From: Klebsormidium nitens
Lineage: Eukaryota > Streptophyta > Klebsormidiophyceae > Klebsormidiales > Klebsormidiaceae
Length of the DNA: 64,000 nt
Assembly: GCA_000708835.1 (NCBI GenBank)
Contig: DF237358.1
Location: 19,772 to 83,771, forward strand
Direction of reading: 5' to 3'
The position numbers were made by a program, and so were the translations under genes. This document shows, piece by piece, positions 42,001 to 54,300 of this stretch (within the stretch, counting starts at the first letter, position 1; each line of letters begins with the position of its first letter). A model generated the notes under the pieces. That model did no database searches and was not told the origin of the DNA. It saw only the letters and a program-made list of their open reading frames with translations.

Positions 42001-45000
42001 AACGAGACGCACCGCGCGCTGGCGACGCTGGAGGAACGGGGGCGGGTGCGTGGGGGTATGATAACGCAAAATGTTGACAGGTACATGTCTGAAAACGTTC
42101 TTGCCTTGAGATTTGTTTGAGGGCGTTTCGAACTGGGATTCCGAAGGTAAATGGAACCTCATTGTCAATTGCAGCTTGTAAGTTGCTTTTCCGTCTTCTC
42201 CCCGGTTCTCGTTTTGAAGACGGCGCAACATGAGTTAGGTGCCAATCCGGATGTTCTGGATTGCGCAAGGGCGTTGTGATTCAATGTATACTGGCCTGCG
42301 GTTGCGCTCTTTGTGGAGTCATTTGACGCTTCCGACGTCGATGGTTTATTTCCTTAAACATTTGGAGTCGGCTATTTGGACACAATTTTCAGCAGATCCG
42401 GTCCAAATGATCCTTGATTTTTTTCACCCTCTTCGTACCGCCTCCGCTGTTACATGATTCCACGTGGTCACAACAACGTCCCTTTGTTTGGTTGCTTTAT
42501 CAAGGACGATCCGTTCCCTCCACGTCAGAAGAGGGTTTCTGTTTTTTAGTAGTTGGTCTCACCTACAACGGTTTTCTACCGTCTTCAATTGGCACAGAAA
42601 CCGATTGAAGCATAGAATCTGTGCAGATTACATCATGCGTGTGGCAGCAGTCCCTTGGAGCTCCACGGGACGACCCATCACGTCGTCTGCATGAACTGCC
42701 AGGACCTTACCGACCGACAAATGTTCCAAGTAAGGCACGGAGCATGTTCGGATTCAACTCTCAGCATCCTCGCAAATGGCCATCAAATGTCTCGCAATAC
42801 GTTGGGAGAGAGCGAGGCTTTGCAGCCCCTCGTGAGTCTCTGCCCTCGCAAAGTCGCGGGTGTTCTGAAAAGTGCACACCATTGAGCAGTTCGGAATTCC
42901 TCAAAAGGAACTGCGAAACACTATGCTTGTTCCTCCGGTGAGTTCTTGTTGCGCTCCGTGAACATGGGTTCGTACGTTGCCCTGTCACTGCGCAGTCGCC
43001 GTGTTGCCTTTTAAAAGGGTCTTACGGGCCGTGATATAAGGAGCGACGCAATTCGAGCCGTTTCACAGTCGACTTTGGGGCAAAGTTGCAGCCAGCAATG
43101 TTTCTGTCGACGCTCGGAGACGCGTTCTATCTGAGACCTCGAGACCGCTGCCCCGTTTAAGCAGCCATCTCCTCCGATTCTTTGCCGTTAGCCCCAACCA
43201 TTACCCCCTGTCACCCCATGTTTGAAACCTGGTTTGGCCCCTGGGTTAGGGACGCTATTCACGAACTTCAAATTGTTCCGCATTTGAGTAACCAGGCAGG
43301 ACTTTGTTATGTCTTTCCATTTGATCTCGTTGTAGCGCATCTTGTCCAGGAAAAGCTCGCAGCGATGAATCCCCAGTGGATCGACTCCATCGAAGCGGCG
43401 GAGCGAGGAGAGGACGTGTTGGCCGTTACATGCTTTCAACCTGTAGAGACGGTGCATGACTTCATTTCTGCCTTTATCCATTTTCCAGGAAAAGCTCGCA
43501 GCAACGAACCCTCAGTGGATCGACTCTATCGAAGCGGCGGAGCGAGGAGAGGACGTGTTGGCCGGGACCCCCGGACTGCAACGGCCGGACGGGGATGTTG
43601 AGATTGGGGAGGAGTTTCTTCGAAAGGGGCTGTTTAAGGTGGGTCAAGTAGCACTCATGTAAGCTTGCAGGAATTCATCACAGCACTAATATATTATAGC
43701 ATTATTCAAGCATTATTATCTGCTCTACAATTCTGGAGATATTATTTGCGGGCTTCGTGTCCGTCCAGAATTCTCAGACGCTCCGTTGCGCGAGACTTGG
43801 ACGAAGGTGTTTTTGGAAGGGGCTGTTCAAAGGAAGCTTTTAGCGGCAAGAATCGACGTGCGTAGCGCTTCGCTTTGCAAGAATCCATGACGCGGACGAC
43901 ACGCGTTGTGCTCAGCCATGCAGGAGTCCGCATGTGACGTTTGCGAATCTTCTACCTCGGGGCTTTGCAATATTTACGGGATGTTCCGACTTGGAGTTGT
44001 GTAAGCAAAAGTGTACAAATGACAGTAAATGCACACAAATTTGTACGGAAATTCCGGATTCGGAATCTCGTGTACAACTTTGTACGCCCATATAAGCCCA
44101 TAAGGTCAGAATTTGAACTCGTAAAAGCTGTTGGGCAAAGAGTTTTCTCCTTGATGTTGACTGCTTGTGCCAGCTTGCTTCATTTCTTGGAACTTCGACA
44201 ATCAAAGCATCTGCGGAGATGCTCCAAAAGCACTAACGACGACTGAAACGAACTCAGTCAGCCTAGCGTTAGCAACGTGAGAATGACGTCAGCTCACTCT
44301 TTGCAGGTCCCTGTTTGCGAGAATTGCGGCGCCGACACCCTGAAGCCTGACGTCGTTTTCTTTGGCGACAACGTTCCCAAGTGGCGCGTCGACTGCGCGA
44401 TGGGCATGGTTCAGGACTCGGACGCTATGCTCGTGGTGGGCTCATCGCTTATGGTACTGTCCGCATATCGGCTTGCTAGGTGAGCATTAAGAGATACGAA
44501 ACCGGTTTCCCCAAATCACAAAAGCTTTGGATTCACGGTTTGAGCACTTGAGAGCAGAAGCCTGCATGATCATGGCTCAGGACTCGGACGCTATGCTCGT
44601 CGTGGGCTCATCGCTTATGGTACTATCCGCATACCGGCTTGCTATGTGAGCACAAAACCCCGTTCACAAGGCTTTGATATCTCAGTGTAAGCACTTGAGA
44701 GCAGAAGCCCGTATGGTCATGGCTCAGGACTCGGACGCTATGCTCGTCGTGGGCTCGTCGCTTGTGGTGCTGTCCGCATACCGGCCTGCCAGGTGGCGTT
44801 TAGAGTGCGCGAGATTGTCTCAAGTTTTGAGGCCTAACATTGAGCTAGATAAACCAACTCGATTGTTTACATCCTAGCGTGTATGTCTGTATAAAAGCCT
44901 CATATGAGCCGAAAGCATCAGGAGTCCGCAGAACGTGATTTGTGACCAATTTGATTCGCTCTCCTCACAGAGCGGCTGCTGATGCGAGTACCCCAATCGC

Positions 45001-45599
45001 GATCCTGAACGTCGGCCCAACACGTGCGGACGATCTGGCGACGCTTCGAGTCGGGGCACGGTCAGGAGAGGTGAGCATTTGGTTACCACAAATCCAAATC
45101 TGTACTATTAAGACGCTTTCGACAGAGTTGGTTCTGAAGGTGGAAAGCGGAGCACATTTTGAGGCGCTGCCGTTCCAGGCGGGTGCATAAGCTATCCAGC
45201 AGACCGCGGTTGAGCGTGCCGCCCCTATCAGGAGTTTTAGTCACAGATCTCGATCGCGCTAATTGAGGCTTCGGTAGAACAGCCACCTCTCATGATCTGG
45301 CTGCAGACGTCACTTGATGGACGTATGCAATACGCAAGTTCCGAATTCACTCCCCTCAATCACAAGAACTCAGCGGCCCCTAGCGTGAATCTCTTAAATA
45401 GGGGCCGTGAATCTCTTTAAAGCTCCCCTTGAGATTACCGCGGCGTTTGTGGGCAGTTCTGATTCGACTATCATCAAAGACGCCCTTCCGGCTCCCGTTG
45501 AGATGTCCAAAAAAGGGAAGTGCTGACGGTTTGCAACCGTCGTGGTTGCAGGTGTTGCCACGGCTTCTCAACTGCGGTTCGTTGACGATTCCAACGTAG
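39045..45599 (+). CDS. SRT2: Class II (SIRT4-type) NAD-dependent sirtuin, probably mitochondrial
   Basis: NAD-dependent protein deacylase. Seven exons: 39045-39974, 41917-42080, 42627-42729, 43489-43638, 44307-44479, 44971-45070, 45552-45599. All are in phase, giving 555 residues. The catalytic core has GAGVSTESGIPDYRS (281-295), TQNVDR (360-365), catalytic His378 in LELHGTTHH, zinc cysteines 386, 389, 453 and 456 (CMNC, CENC), KPDVVFFGD (462-470), and GSS plus ILNVGPTRADDL. The class II signature RYWARSYFGWRRF is in exon 2. About 250 residues precede the core. They are basic at the start (MLSPRLASVSRQL) like a mitochondrial presequence, but far longer than one. The whole of exon 1 is a single open frame, so no internal intron is required, though a hidden one cannot be excluded. 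Intron 1 is 1.9 kb and holds an array of exon-2 edge copies. Confidence 0.94.
41192..41916 (+). repeat. Array of about five intronic copies of the acceptor and start of sirtuin exon 41917-42080
   Basis: Copies of the acceptor plus FVRSAASRQRYWARSYFGWRRFF codons begin at 41778 and 41639 (clear), 41334 (clear but frameshifted), and about 41500 and 41192 (eroded). The exon itself begins at 41917. The nearest three edges are spaced exactly 139 bp. The two best copies keep the pyrimidine-rich tract and CAG and differ from the exon by a handful of codons, such as RARRYFGWHRFF. Each lacks the second half of the exon and has no donor. Still weaker copies may extend to about 40860. Confidence 0.88.
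43350..43430 (+). repeat. Truncated copy of sirtuin exon 43489-43638 with acceptor
   Basis: The sequence from 43350 repeats the acceptor and the first 27 or so codons (EKLAAMNPQWIDSIEAAERG) of the exon that starts 139 bp later. It diverges abruptly after DVLA. The copy is nearly identical to the exon, so the duplication is recent. A further remnant of the exon end (GKGLFK-like) sits near 43818-43838. Confidence 0.87.
44480..44795 (+). repeat. Two copies of the end of sirtuin exon 44307-44479 with donors
   Basis: The end of the exon, encoding QDSDAMLVVGSSLMVLSAY, recurs with ends at 44645 and 44792, spaced 166 and 147 bp. Both copies are nearly identical to the exon, keep the frame and keep a following GT (GTGAGC, then GTGGCG). 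Each is preceded by GAGAGCAG, a weak potential acceptor. They could be spliced alternatively, but inclusion would duplicate a beta strand of the Rossmann fold. Confidence 0.88.
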
Positions 45600-47226
45600 C
45601 GGCAGCCTCTATGTAAGACTCTCGTGCAATGACAGCCTGCGTGTTTATCAGGTCCTGGCTATTCGCCGGTTCCATGCTACAGCTATTTGATCTAGTCCAA
45701 CTCAATAAGAACGCGACCCCGATCCATAGGATCTCCGATTTCCAGTGGGACTAAAGGCGGAGCGGTCTTTGTGTACAATAACTGACATTTCAGGAGTATT
45801 GCACGCAAACTGTCCGTATAATTGATAGGTACTTTGTCGTGACGCGGCCGTCCGAACCCGGCCGCCAGTACGTGCGCTTCTGACAACAAGCACTTCACAT
45901 ATATAGGGCTAGGATCGAGATTCCACTATAGCTGAAGCCTGGGCCGATGATCGATTCCTGTCACAATCTGTTCAATTCGATCAATCTCTTCAATTCAATC
46001 TCTTCAATTGCGTACTGTCGGAAGCGGACCTCGACCGCAGTGTTGAGCTTAGGGGGACGGTCAGAATATCGAAAGGGACTTCGATCACGGGCCGAATCAC
46101 CTGGTCAACAGGCTCTGTCAATGCATGCCAACAAGTCACGGTGAACTCTAGTGCCTAAGTCATGAACGTAGTCGCTAGTACGTAGTCAAGGGACGTATGC
46201 ATTAACACTTTTACGCCCGGCAATCATCATTGCACCACAGTATACTGATGTCAGCGTGACTACGTTAGCTAGTGAGTGATGACTCTATCGACTGCACATG
46301 CATACTGCCAGAGACGGACGTCCGACTAGCGCGCGGCGTACCAGGCTTATGATATAAGCGGCGGCCAGGGTCAGCTAGGCTGCCCTGATCGAGCGGCCGA
46401 GGCGGCCCGGCCTCCGAATCATGATCGTGCTTAGTGCCCACTCAACTGATCGACGTCAACGTCACGTTCAATCAATTCATGTGCTTATAATTTGCCAAGT
46501 TGCATGCAACAGATGTACAATCAAGACATCGTTGCAGCGGTTTATATATGAAGTTTGAGCGTGCAAGCGGCTTAACATTTGCAAATTGACGACGTGATCA
46601 CGACTGCGCGAAGTCGGAGCTAGCTTGAAGCTCCGCCAGGGCGGCCGCCCGCTGCCCGACATACATGCCTTGAACTTAGCTGCTTATGCCGGCCTTCTGA
46701 GTCTAACCGTAGAGCTGCATGAATGATCGTACGTGGCCGGCCCGCCCCATGAATATGGCCAAGTGAAAGATAAACACTAGCTACGCATGTCACAAATGAC
46801 GTACGAAAAAACGCTAAGTTCGATCTGAGAAAGTTGACCGCGTCTCGAGTTTTAACGCCTTTCGGCGCTATTGATTTGAAAAACTTCTAAGTGACATATG
46901 ATAACAACTCAACGAACAATATGACACCACGTGGGCCTCATGGTCTGCGTGATAATGATCAGAAGTCACGATGGGTCCACATACATCGTACCACATCCGC
47001 GTATGTTTAGCAGGTCGGAAATGTTTGGTACGTCATGTGCTTCTCTACCTGCCAGTGCCTGGGTGTATGAGTAAAGTTTTTTCACAGTCCACTTTGATCT
47101 AGCTCACACGCGGTGACTACTCTTATCTACAGGTAGAGGTCCAAAAGTATGAGTAAAATTACACTAACATAATACTCTCGATTCTATGATATCTCTCTTC
47201 AAACCCGACAATCTTCTCAGCTTGCT
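45600..47226. other. Convergent intergenic region between sirtuin and secreted-protein genes
   Basis: About 1.6 kb separating two 3-prime ends. It contains one copy of a dispersed repeat (about 46560-46865), short CTTCAATTC/AATCTCTTCAATT repeats near 45970-46010, and many TACGTA/GCATGC-like words. No gene was recognised. Confidence 0.6.
46560..46865. repeat. Dispersed repeat, copy A
   Basis: It aligns by eye over roughly 260 bp with 60560-60825 in the same orientation. Anchors are GAAGCTCCGCCAGGG near 46627, an ACATGCC block near 46663, GTCACAAATGACG near 46788 and GACCGCGTC near 46837. In translation on the minus strand, both copies share PWRSF. It may be a relic of a transposable element or gene fragment; identity is unknown. 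Confidence 0.55.
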
Positions 47227-49116
47227 TCAAGGAAGAGTATACGCGCTGAAAAAGTTGTAAGTGGCTTGATACGGCACACTCCACGGACGCAGGGTCTGCG
47301 TTGGGAAAGCAAAGACCGGGCAGGGAGCATTGGGTGGTAGCATGCCCCCCGAAATGTCGCTCGTTGTGGCAAATCTGACGGTGGCGAAAGCGCCAGTTCC
47401 CGTGGCTGACGAGTATGTTTGCATGAGCGAGCCATAGCCACCTGCACCGGTTTTAGCTTTGGTGCATTAGCTTTCTTTTCACTGCTTCTTATTATCAATC
47501 TAATCTCGTCATGTTTGGGGTTTACGCGTTTGTTTACGAGTGAACGTAGCATAAGCTTAGGACAGCAGGCGAATCAAGGAATTGATCAGAACAGGATTTG
47601 AAAGATCATTCTCACGTTCGAGTCTAGATGTCAATGGTCAAGCTAAAAAGCTAGCAGAGGTCGAAGGAGCCCACATCGAGATTATGGTGCTCTTCGAAGG
47701 ATTTCAGCCTCGAGGAACTGCAAAGACTGCATGTAGCAACTACTGGTCTCAGTATGCAGAGAACAGCAGACAGCTAATGTGTGCGCATTGGCGTCAGAAA
47801 CTCGCGGGAATGGTTGAGAGAAGGCTAGCTTACCGTCCCTAGGAATGCTTGTCGGTGACGGAAAGGTTCGGGACGTTGACATATCAATTGTCACGGAGCC
47901 ATTGCTCAGATCGAAAATGGACAAACGCTGTCCCTGGAGCGACACAACATTGGAAAGGTTCCCAAGGACGGCGCCATTGGCCACGCTATAGAGGGTGGCA
48001 GAAAGCGTCCCGTTGTCAAAAAGGGCGTCTGCACGTGGGAAAGGAGGTTAAGAAATTCTTGTTCTGGTGACCAGGCACATGGCACGAGCAACTCTTACTG
48101 GGAAGCACTGGCAGCGCCCCATCTTTCATGGTCTGTACTAGTTGTGGTACTGCCTCAATTTAGAGATTTTCAGGAACTGCAGCTTAGCAAGGGCTGGCTA
48201 CTTAAACGGACAGATCAACTCTGTGTATGATCACAACGAAAAATACAGGACAAGTCATTCTGGGGTTTCTTTCGTAATGCACTGCCCTGTCAGCAGCATG
48301 ATCAGTAAAACGATTGAACAGTCCCTCAGGAGTCCAACGCACGCGTCAAGCCAAGGCAGTGGCAAATCAGACTGGGGACATGCATGCTACCATCACTAGG
48401 TTGCCGAATGTGCAAGATTGTCTGCGCAGCCAAAAGCTGGAGCTTTTGTTTGCTTTTGCTAACGCACTCGGCAAGACAGTGCAGAGCTCAACTACTGCAC
48501 GGAATCTGGACGACAGATAGGTTAGAGACCGGGCACACTTACTGGAAGCGTTGCAGGTGTACTCCGCGCTCCCCAGGGCAAAGGCGGACAGTACAACCAC
48601 GTCACCAGGCTTTGGTGCAAGGGAAACCAGCAACGGCTGAGGGGTGGCAACCGGCAGAGTGCCCACTGGCAGAGTCGCGAGGGGCGCAGAAGGAGTCAGG
48701 GCCGGGGGAGAAGACGTTGACACCGGAGTGATGCTCGAGCGATACTCGCAGAACACCACAAAGTCGCAATCACTGTCGATGATGACGCTGAACACGCGGG
48801 AGGCTGCGTTACACGCGCTGGGACTGCTGGCGGCCGCACAGGTCTCAGACTTGGTCTCATCGGTGCAGTAAGGGGACGCGGCCACGTTGCACAGGTACTG
48901 CTTGAGCAGGGGGTTTGCGTTGCAGAAGTCGTCGTTGCCTGAGCCCCTGAAGTACCACCCCGAAGCAGGTAGCAGGTTGAGCTTGTACTCATAGTTGTTG
49001 GTTGCGCAGATGTTGGATGAGAGACGCACCGCCAGGGTTGGCTTCAGAGATGAGAGGGCAATGAGGGCCAGCAGCGGCAGCAAGAGGCCCGACCGGGCAG
49101 CTTGCAGGGGAGCCAT
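47227..49116 (-). CDS. Secreted protein with an eight-cysteine domain shared with the neighbouring receptor kinase
   Basis: Three exons in phase: 48543-49116, 47834-48028, 47227-47441; 327 residues. A signal peptide (hydrophobic LLLPLLALIALSSL, cleavage near residue 29) is followed by a domain with cysteines at 37, 65, 76, 84, 93, 102, 117 and 123. This domain differs from the ectodomain of the kinase gene at about 9 of 99 positions. Next comes a short Pro/Thr/Ser-rich stretch. The C-terminal half (VVVLSAFALGSAEYTC, GNLSNVVSLQGQRLSIFDL, YGSLMQTYSSATGTGAFA) is Ser/Gly/Thr-rich with repeated Asn-X-Ser/Thr sequons. It has no membrane span or kinase, so the product should be extracellular. I do not recognise either domain. 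Possible roles are wall protein, soluble receptor or ligand; none is shown by the sequence. Confidence 0.85.
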
Positions 49117-51371
49117 TGTTGTAGGGGGCAGACTTGTAACCTTGGAAGGAGGATGCGACCGCCGATGGAAAATTCCCAACCTGAAGTCTAGTTTTGAAAG
49201 CGAGACCACTGTGACTGTTCTTCGCAAAGAAAATTTGCTGCTCGCGACCTTTTGGAAGCGATTTTACCTCCAGCTTGTCAATCAGAGCGAGTTCTGCATC
49301 GCGAGCTGCAGTGGCCAGCTTTGCAGCTATAATGATACGAAATTGAGACAACCACCAAAGTCTACGCCGGCCTGGCCTCGATGGCAAGGGGCATCCCACG
49401 GGCATCCCTTGGATTGGGGGAGTTCTCACTTCAAAGGCTCTGCCGTTCTTGCGCTCAAAAAGTGAAAGGCTGCCAGTTGTCTGGCTGTACGTATACGCCA
49501 GAGAAGCTGGCGTCATCCTGCACCCCGGACGTAGCAACTATACGGTACCGGGCCCCGGCTCCGACATGACAACAAACTGCAATGTGCCGACATTCTTTTC
49601 AGACTTTGGGCGCTCCCTAGCTAGTTTTAACGTTTCTCTTGAACTTTCGCCAACTGGCAATCGCTCAAGTTGTGCATTTTCAATCATCAGTATTGCGCAC
49701 TGCGCAGTGCAAATCATTCGATTAATATCCGAGTCAGCTTATTCATATGGCGATTCTATCGTAGCCGTTTGGAAGACCAAAATCCCCTTTGCCAATCATT
49801 GGAATGGAGTTGAGCGGAGAGCTGACAGGGGGAATGCACAATTTGCGCAGGGCGGGCGGTCATATGCACTATAAGTTATCCGCGTCAAGTGATCCCAAAG
49901 AAGTACGGTTGTAGGTACCGTCTGGTAGTGCTGACCCCCTGCTCACCAATTCTCATTACGTACAAGCTGGGTACATTTTGAGATTGCGCATGCAGTGCGG
50001 TACCATCGAAATTAGGGGGCCTGCCATACCGTACCTATTGTACCGTACCTGAAAGTACCGGTACCAACGGCAACAACCAAATATTCCTCGACTTGCCCAA
50101 AATCCTGAATGCATGATAGCATGATTCCGATTTCGAACTTGCACATGAATTTGCCCCGTAGTAAAACCAGGGACCGTGAATATATATCGTGAAACTTGGC
50201 TCTTGCGTACTTGTGAGAAAATTTCGGTAGAGGTTTCATCAACAGCCTCGGCCCTCGAATCTGCTCCAGGAAGGTGCAATGTACGGTACATAGTGTACCA
50301 AGAAGGAGTGTACAGGATGTGCCAATCATTAGCTCCGGAAAGATCGGGGAATTTCCAGGGTCTGACCGGTACGTGAGCACTGAGCAATGACAGTGAGCAG
50401 TGAGCACTGCATGAGGGATTGCACAAATAGCTGCAAGAGGGATTGCCCAACACACAGCTGACAGCCTGACATGGGCATCCTGTTGCATGTGAACTGAGCA
50501 AGTGCGCATGTCAAACAGCATCTAGGCAGAGTCTAGCTGGACCGTGTGCGTTCGCCAGGGCCCAGCTGGCACTTCGGAGAACGTCCTTGCCAAGGCCCCA
50601 ACTTGCTAATAAAGGACCGACTACAGCGCTGTAAGAGTTCCAACAATTATTTAAACTTACAACCTACGGTCTACCGAGTCACCAAATGTGTGTACCTTGT
50701 ATATGTGTGCCGCTGTGTTCTCACGGTCTCGACATACGGCCGGTACTCCGGCATCGTACCCAGTTCAAACCCCACCGTGTAGGACGGTGTGACTCTGCCA
50801 TGGTCCGCCGAGTGCCAGCTGGCGCAACCTCATGTCCAGAGCAGGCCGGAGAACAACAAACAGAAAGGAAGCACCGTGCACACGCACGTGCAACTGAGCA
50901 GAAAGCCCTCGTAGTCTTCAAGGTACTGTGATTGGCTGAGCCTGGAGCATATCAGGCTTGATGGAAGAAATTAAAGGGTGCGTCTGTAACCCCCGGGCGC
51001 CGGGCCCCGGGGCCCTACTGGCCTGGTGTACGTCAGAGGTTGGAGGTACGTCGATCCTGAGTGCAAGGTACCCTAAAGTAACGTCATGGAGCTAGCGCTA
51101 GTTCTTGATTACCGAGGGATTGCGGTCCGCGGAGCTTGATCAAGGATCGGAAGGCTAATTAAGCTCAATCGCGGCCAGGACTTGAGAGCGCTTGCTTGAG
51201 TTTAACTTTATCGAGCAGGCTGCTGAGGACCCCCTGAGGACTTCAAGCAGCACATTTTTTGCGCCCGTCATTGGGACTTGTAACATTGTGAAAGCTTAAG
51301 CAGTCTGCTGCGCGCCGTCTGTAAACCTCTCTGCTTACCGCGCCTTGCTGCCATTCAGGCTGCGCTCAAAA
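49117..51371. promoter_or_regulatory. Divergent promoter region of the eight-cysteine gene pair, rich in GTAC motifs
   Basis: About 2.25 kb between two divergent start codons. I count about 16 GTAC tetramers between 49900 and 50380, where about two would be expected by chance, many as GGTACC, CGTACC or TGTACC. GTAC is the core bound by SBP-domain factors in plants and algae. Short direct repeats (GTGAGCACTG, GAGGGATTGC) lie near 50378-50450, and a GC palindrome (CCCCGGGCGCCGGGCCCC) near 50993. Regulation by GTAC is inference only. Confidence 0.45.
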
Positions 51372-54300
51372 ATGGCTCCCCTGCCAGCAGTTATGCTGTC
51401 GCGCTTCTTGCTGCTGCTGGCCCTCACTGCCCTCTCATCTCTGAAACCGACCCTGGGAGTGCGTCTCTCATCCAACATCTGCGCAACCAATAACTATGAG
51501 TATAAGATCAGCCTGCTGCCTGCTTCGGGTTGGTATTACAGGGGCTCAGGCAACGATGACTTCTGCAACGCAAACCCCCTGCTCAAGCAGTACCTGTGCA
51601 ACGTGGCCGCTTCTCCTTATTGCACTGACGAGACCATAGCTCAAACCTGCGCAACCGCCACCAATCCCAGCGCTTGTAATGCAGCCTCCCGCGTGTTCAG
51701 CGTCATCATCGACAGCGATTGCGACTTTGTGGTGTTTTGCGAGTATCGCTCGAGCCTCACCACGGTCGCAACTCCCTCGCCACCTGCCCCTGTCACCCCG
51801 GTTCCCCCTACTCCAGTAACAACTCCCAGTCCTCCTTCTCCGGTCACCTCCAACCCGCCAACGTCCCCTTCAGGAGTAACGACACCTCCCAGCCCACCAG
51901 CTCCGACTTCTCCATCACCAAATGTTACCAATGGCTCCAGCGGTGGATCCAGCATTGGTATTATTGTAGGGTGCGTGGTTGGTGCTATAGTTGTTATTGC
52001 TGCAGTCATCAGCATTGCCCTCTGCTGCTTCTTCAAAAGCAGGAGGCAGCAGAAAGGAGCTGGCAGCAACCTCCCAACCCATCATGACGCATACAAGGAT
52101 GCTGCGGCGCCGTACTACCCTGCAGCTCCAACCAAACTGCCTGGTAAGCTCTTCCACAATTAGGGTCCCAGCTGACCCGCACTGGCAGATGCCGTGGTAG
52201 ACAGATGTTCATGACCCTGGCCCTGCTGCTGCGATTTTAAATTACTGCATTCGCCACCTTTCTGATTCCGATTTTGCAACGTTGTTTCTCCTCAGGCTGA
52301 CTCTTAAAAGCGCAGAAGCTGGTTGTCCTGTCATCATGATTGTCCTCTGGATCAGCAATGAGCAGCTCAGCTTACCCTCGGTAGCTCCCTAGGGTAATCA
52401 ATGCATGGTAGCAGGCAGTCTTTGAAAACGAAAAAGGGTCTTGAGTCTTGTCACACTGTGGGCTTCAAAAGAGATTTGGTCCCGGCGTGGTGTTGTCTTG
52501 CCAATGACCCTGTCCCCCAGGCCCGACCACAGTTTTTCACCTCTTTGGTTGTGTGTGCCTGTGCCAATTCAACACGTTATTTCAGCAGAGAATCAAGATT
52601 CTGCACGCACCTCTCATAGGTGCTTTTGTTTTTCTTTTCTTCGAACTAACTGGACAGACATGCAAGCAGAAACTCGAAGCAGGGGTATCCAGGTTGTCTC
52701 TACTTTGCTGTTATCATATACCTTCTGCGCCCTCAGACGTCTTATCTTCTTCTTGCCAGGATACGCTAATCCTCAGGCTGGAGCGCTCCCACCAACATCA
52801 GGTGAAAGCGGTTTGTCCTTTGCAACCCCTGCCGGAGATGGCACAAGCAAGGTCTACCCTTATGAGGAGTTGCTCCACTCAACGAACGGGTTCAGTGTCT
52901 CCAACCTGCTCGGCCAAGGAGGCTTCTCAAAGGGTAAGGATAACTTCATCTCATCTGGCAGACGTGTACATTGAGAGGTTCCCTAACACTCTCCGTCAAT
53001 GATGATGAACCTTGATCATGGTATATAAACAAGGATTGAGTATGTCCGCTTCCAAATCTTGGGAAGACATGATGTTCAGCATCTGTTCCTTTGCATGCTT
53101 TTGGCAGTCACAATGTCGAAGTGCGAATGGCATCCAGCTTAAAGTGGTAGCTTGCAGCGCTGACAGCCCCAGCATTCTTTTCAACGCACAATGAAGCCTA
53201 ACATGCACTTTTCGCCACTTTGACAAGTTTCCAGCCCTGACATACACGTTTGCACATCATTGGAACGCGCCATGATATGCTTCTTGTTTCACTTTCGTGC
53301 TGGATAGTTGCTGCCTAAAGCTCATCATAAGGATTGTTGCTGCCTGATCAGCTGGCTCTCCAAATCTCCAAATTCGAAAGCTGCTCTGGTTCAAACGCTT
53401 TTGATACTGCTGTTAGCATCCAACGAAACAACTTGAAGGTTCCGATAATGAGCAAGCTGCAAGCTGTTAACACCAGCCAGTCTGTGAAAGAGAGAAGACC
53501 GATCAGTTGGTATAACTGACAGGCCACGGCCCGTCATTTCTTTGCAGTTTACAGAGGGATGCAAGCGGATGGCACGGCCATTGCGGTGAAGGTCCTGCAA
53601 TCTGACCCTGTAAATGTAAGCTAGCAACTTTTCACCTTCAGCCTTCCTCTAATCGCAGGTATAGAACTGAGCTCTTCTCTGGTAAGATCTAGCTCCTCAC
53701 AAAGATAATCCTTGAACTTCTTCTGTGTTCCTAAATGATTTTCAAGCTAGGTTTGAGTTATAATCAGACCCTACACAGCTACTTGGAAGGTCACGGTGTG
53801 TTAACATCTTCAGAATTCTAGTCTCACAAAAGTCAAAAGTAAAGACCAGTCACATACTGGCAGGTGCCAGGCCTGTACACGGTGAGCTCGAGTTGCAACT
53901 TCAATACCCCTTTCAGCGGCGAAAGTCACAGGTGTTCGGTAATTACTTGTCCAAAAACTTTGTTTGCAATCCCGATTACAATGACGGCAGTCACCCTTTG
54001 AGCTCATCCAAAGTTGAGATCAACTTGAAGCACCTGTGATTAAAGATGAAAATGCCTTATTGATGCAGGGGCCCAACAACGAGAGCTTCTACTCCGAGAT
54101 GGCTATCATGAGCCGTTTGCGTCACAAGTACCTGGTGTCCATGCTTGGATACGCGGCTGCAGGCACAGAACGGATCATTGTGCTCGAGTTCTGCAAGGGG
54201 GGCACTCTGTTCCAAGCGCTCCATGGTAAGAGTTGCTGCTGCTGCTTTGTTCCCACACAACTCATTCTGGAAAAGTGAAATTGACAATCAGGATCTTATA

